DNA of 7,400 nt from contig CAYRFV010000275.1 of assembly GCA_964423545.1 (NCBI GenBank), forward strand, positions 1 to 7,400. Reading direction: 5' to 3'. The notes beneath the pieces are model-generated. The model saw only the letters and a list, made by a program, of their open reading frames with translations. It did not search any database and was not told the DNA's origin. This stretch comes from JALOOE01 sp964423545. Its GTDB lineage: Bacteria > Chloroflexota > Anaerolineae > CG2-30-64-16. Positions within the stretch are counted from its first letter, which is position 1, and the number at the start of each line of letters is the position of its first letter. Of the stretch, positions 5,482 through 7,400 are shown in pieces. The position numbers were made by a program, and so were the translations under genes.

Positions 5482-7050
5482 CTAGCGCGGGATCATGACC
5501 GGCCCACCCGGTCCGCCCGGCCCACCCAAGCCGCGATTCTGCGTCGTTGTCGTCCCGACTACCACCACATCGCCCTCGTTGAGCCCGCTGACGATCTCGG
5601 TCTGCGAATCGCCGCTCATGCCGGTGACCACCGGCGCGTCCAGGCTCCGGCCCTCGAACAGCACGGTGACCATCTTCTGCCGGCCCACGTTGCGAATGGC
5701 CCGGTTGGGCACCATCAACACATCGTTTCGCTGATCGGTGACGATGTTGACGTTCGCGGTCATGCCGGTCTTCACACCCGCCGACGGCTTCTTGATAGCG
5801 ATCGTGACGGGGTAGTTGACCACGCCTTGCGTCTGCACCCCGGCCGGCGCCACCAGGATCACCTCGCCGTCCAGGTTGACGTTCGGCAGTGCGTCCAGGC
5901 TGATCTGCGCAACCTGCTTCTCTCTGATCTTGCTGACATCCACCTCGGCCATGTTGACGATAATCTCAAGATTGTCTAGGTCAGCCAGTGTAATGGCGCC
6001 CGTGGCGCCGCTTGTCGGGCCGGCCTGGCCCGCGACGATGTTGACCGCGGTGACCGTGCCATCGAACGGCGCAATGATCCGCGCCTGCTTCAGCTTGTTT
6101 TCGGCCTGTCGCACGGCGATCTCAGCCTGGGTCACTTGCTGCTGGGCGATGTCGAGCGTGGCTGCGTCGGGGCCCGCAAGTATCTTGTCCAGGTCGTTCT
6201 GCGCCTGGGTCACCTGGGCCTTGGAGGAGATCAAGTCGTTCTCGTTGGCTTGAAGCTTCGCCAGGTTCGCCTGTGCCTGCTGAAGCTGCGAGAGCGCCTG
6301 TGCCACCTTCGATTTGGCATCGGAGCCGGATGTCGCCTGCGAGGCTTCGTAATTTGCCTTGGCCTGGTTGTAGTCGATGGTGGCGCTTTGGAGCGTCACC
6401 GACTCCTGGCGTGCGGCGATGTTCGGGGCCGTCGCCACGCGATCGTAGGCCGCCTGGGCCTGCTGCAGCGCAGCGAGCGCCTTCTGATACTGCGCCGTCG
6501 CCGCGTCGATCGTGCTGCCGGAGGCGGCGGCCGACTTCACGGCGGCATCATACGCGGCTTGTGCGCTGGCGACAGCAGCCTGGGCCGCCGTCAGCTCGCT
6601 CTTGGTCGGGCCCGCCGCCAGCTTGTTGTAGCTGGCCTGGACCGACTCCAGCCGCGCGCGCGCGTTGGCGATATCCTGTTCGGTCGACGGCGTCTTGGTC
6701 TGTGCGAGCTTGTTCTGAGCGATCTTGAGATTCACCCTGGCGTTCTCAAGCTGGAGCTGAAGATCGTTGAGATCGAGCTCGCCCAGCACTTGCCCGGCTT
6801 TCACCCGGTCGCCGGCTTTCACGTTGACCTTCTCCACCGTCCCGCTCTGTCCGAAGTTGAGCGTGACCTGTTGACGGGCGGTGATGTTTCCCGCCGCGTT
6901 GACCGTGGCCGTCAGATTGCCGCGCTGGACGGTGGCGGTGTTCTGTGGGCTTGTCGCTGCTTTGGTGGCGGACTGGGCGCTGGCTCCGGCGCAACCGCCG
7001 AGCAGCGCTGCCGCTCCGATGATGAGCGCCATTCCGGCAAGTCGTTTCAT
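5482..7050 (-). CDS. Lipoprotein HlyD/MacA-family adaptor subunit
   Basis: A 522-residue adaptor, longer than typical MacA (about 370). The N-terminus is a lipoprotein signal with lipobox LGGC (C20), so the mature protein should be lipid-anchored on the outer face of the cytoplasmic membrane. A split lipoyl/biotinyl domain appears as 'SGTVEKVNVKAGDRVKAGQV' (69-88) and 'ARIIAPFDGTVTAVNIVAGQ' (323-342). Between them lies a long Ala/Gln-rich helical region (about 95-322) with helix-breaking points near 147, 178, 209, 241 and 293. Beta-barrel and membrane-proximal domains follow (about 353-500), including 'NYPVTIAIKKPSAGVKTGMTA' condensed at 412-432 and 'MVPNRAI' (446-452). The tail (506-517) is a Gly/Pro repeat. 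AAAGGA lies 9 nt upstream of the ATG. It is the first gene after the promoter, followed by ATPase and permease, so it is the MacA/YknX partner of a tripartite assembly. No TolC-like outer-membrane gene is present in the window. Confidence 0.95.
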   Translation of the reverse strand: MKRLAGMALIIGAAALLGGCAGASAQSATKAATSPQNTATVQRGNLTATVNAAGNITARQQVTLNFGQSGTVEKVNVKAGDRVKAGQVLGELDLNDLQLQLENARVNLKIAQNKLAQTKTPSTEQDIANARARLESVQASYNKLAAGPTKSELTAAQAAVASAQAAYDAAVKSAAASGSTIDAATAQYQKALAALQQAQAAYDRVATAPNIAARQESVTLQSATIDYNQAKANYEASQATSGSDAKSKVAQALSQLQQAQANLAKLQANENDLISSKAQVTQAQNDLDKILAGPDAATLDIAQQQVTQAEIAVRQAENKLKQARIIAPFDGTVTAVNIVAGQAGPTSGATGAITLADLDNLEIIVNMAEVDVSKIREKQVAQISLDALPNVNLDGEVILVAPAGVQTQGVVNYPVTIAIKKPSAGVKTGMTANVNIVTDQRNDVLMVPNRAIRNVGRQKMVTVLFEGRSLDAPVVTGMSGDSQTEIVSGLNEGDVVVVGTTTTQNRGLGGPGGPGGPVMIPR

Positions 7051-7090
7051 CCTGCGAGTTCCTTTCGCACAGACCTCGAGAGGCCTGCGA

Positions 7091-7105
7091 GCGCGTGATA
7101 CGCGC
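7091..7105. repeat. Short inverted repeat near the predicted transcription start
   Basis: GCGCG-TGATA-CGCGC, a perfect 5-bp inverted repeat with a 5-nt spacer. It lies where transcription from the TATAAT box would begin (about 7103). It could be a small 5' UTR hairpin or a second protein site, but it is short and may be chance in GC-rich DNA. Confidence 0.25.
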
Positions 7106-7109
7106 CTAC

Positions 7110-7138
7110 ATTATAGGGCGCGAAAGCGTAGGGTGCAA
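7110..7138 (-). promoter_or_regulatory. Sigma-70-type promoter for the six-gene operon
   Basis: On the minus strand a consensus -10 box TATAAT (7115-7110) is preceded, after a 17-bp spacer, by TTGCAC (7138-7133), which keeps the TTG of the -35 consensus. Transcription would start near 7103, giving a leader of about 50 nt before the adaptor ATG at 7050. It is the only strong promoter-like element I see ahead of the gene block. The upstream stretch 7051-7181 holds no gene. Confidence 0.78.
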
Positions 7139-7153
7139 ATGATTTGTACCCTA
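7129..7153. promoter_or_regulatory. Palindromic operator over the -35 box (probable MarR site)
   Basis: TAGGGTGCAAAT-G-ATTTGTACCCTA: two 12-bp arms around one central base, with a single mismatched pair (G7135 against A7148... read as TGC versus TAC within the arms). The size and dyad symmetry suit a dimeric winged-helix repressor. It covers the -35 hexamer (7133-7138), so binding should block RNA polymerase. The only regulator visible is the MarR protein encoded at the end of the same operon, so autoregulation is the simplest reading (inference). A repressor encoded outside the window is possible. Confidence 0.7.
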
Positions 7154-7181
7154 AACAAATGAGAGGATGATGAGAGGCGCG

Positions 7182-7400
7182 TTAGGATCCGGTTGGGGTG
7201 ACGTCCGACGGGAACGACCCTGCCGGAGGCGGCGGCGCCGTCGCTGCCGGGGGCCCGGGCGACCGGTCGGCGGCCTCCCACAGGTCGACCATCACCAGCG
7301 GAATCAGGGGAGTGATCCAGGCGAAATACTGCCGAAACAGCACCGCGTTGAAATCCACGAAGGCGATCATGGCGAACAGGGAAGCCGTATACCTCCCGAT
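7182..7400 (-). CDS. C-terminal part of an unidentified membrane protein
   Basis: The reading frame is open from the window edge to a TAA at 7184-7182, giving 72 residues. The visible part begins IGRYTASLFAMIAFVDFN and contains a hydrophobic run, 'FAWITPLIPLVMVDLW', likely the last one or two membrane segments. A polar, Pro/Ala-rich tail follows (PGPPAATAPPPPAG) and ends in TPTGS. An internal ATG at 7370 is unlikely to be the true start, because the hydrophobic sequence continues upstream of it. No family is recognised. There is no terminator-like hairpin with a T-tract after the stop, so its transcript might read into the downstream operon. Confidence 0.55.
   Translation of the reverse strand: MGRYTASLFAMIAFVDFNAVLFRQYFAWITPLIPLVMVDLWEAADRSPGPPAATAPPPPAGSFPSDVTPTGS

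Noticed and set aside
6136..7098. Plus-strand open frame of 320 codons opposite the adaptor
   Set aside because: Its Leu/Gly/Arg-rich low-complexity translation mirrors the Ala/Gln-rich coiled coil on the other strand. There is no ribosome binding site or recognisable domain.

Overview
The window (about 60% G+C by eye) is a dense run of genes, all read from the minus strand. It looks like a bacterial envelope-transport locus. Gene content and style suggest Chloroflexota: a lipobox-anchored HlyD/MacA-type adaptor with coiled-coil segments led by 'AGP' motifs, an SH3b plus PD40 (TolB-type) propeller protein, and a small membrane-anchored DUF5666-like protein. This taxonomic reading is an inference from style. 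No rRNA or marker gene is present to confirm it.

In transcription order (high to low coordinates): 7400-7182 is the C-terminal end of an unidentified membrane protein. 7181-7051 is an intergenic control region with a consensus-like promoter (TTGCAC, 17-bp spacer, TATAAT) and a 25-bp near-perfect palindrome over the -35 box. From 7050 to 1004 runs a compact six-gene operon: lipoprotein adaptor (MacA/YknX type), ABC ATPase (MacB-NBD/LolD/YknY type), MacB-type permease, secreted SH3b-beta-propeller protein, membrane-anchored DUF5666-like protein, and a MarR-family regulator. Two junctions are 4-nt ATGA overlaps (ATPase/permease and DUF5666/MarR); the other gaps are 22-53 nt. A strong intrinsic terminator follows marR at 983-949. 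Directly after its T-tract comes the ribosome binding site and TTG start of an ABC exporter, which runs off the low-coordinate edge.

Proposed working model (inference): adaptor, ATPase and permease form a tripartite MacAB-like or YknXYZ-like pump or mechanotransmission complex. The propeller and DUF5666 proteins are extracytoplasmic accessory subunits. The MarR protein controls the operon, probably through the palindrome at 7129-7153. The downstream ABC exporter would be expressed by readthrough of the terminator, giving a second, differently dosed efflux pump under the same control. No mobile element, CRISPR array, tRNA or rRNA was seen. Large plus-strand open frames are antisense shadows.
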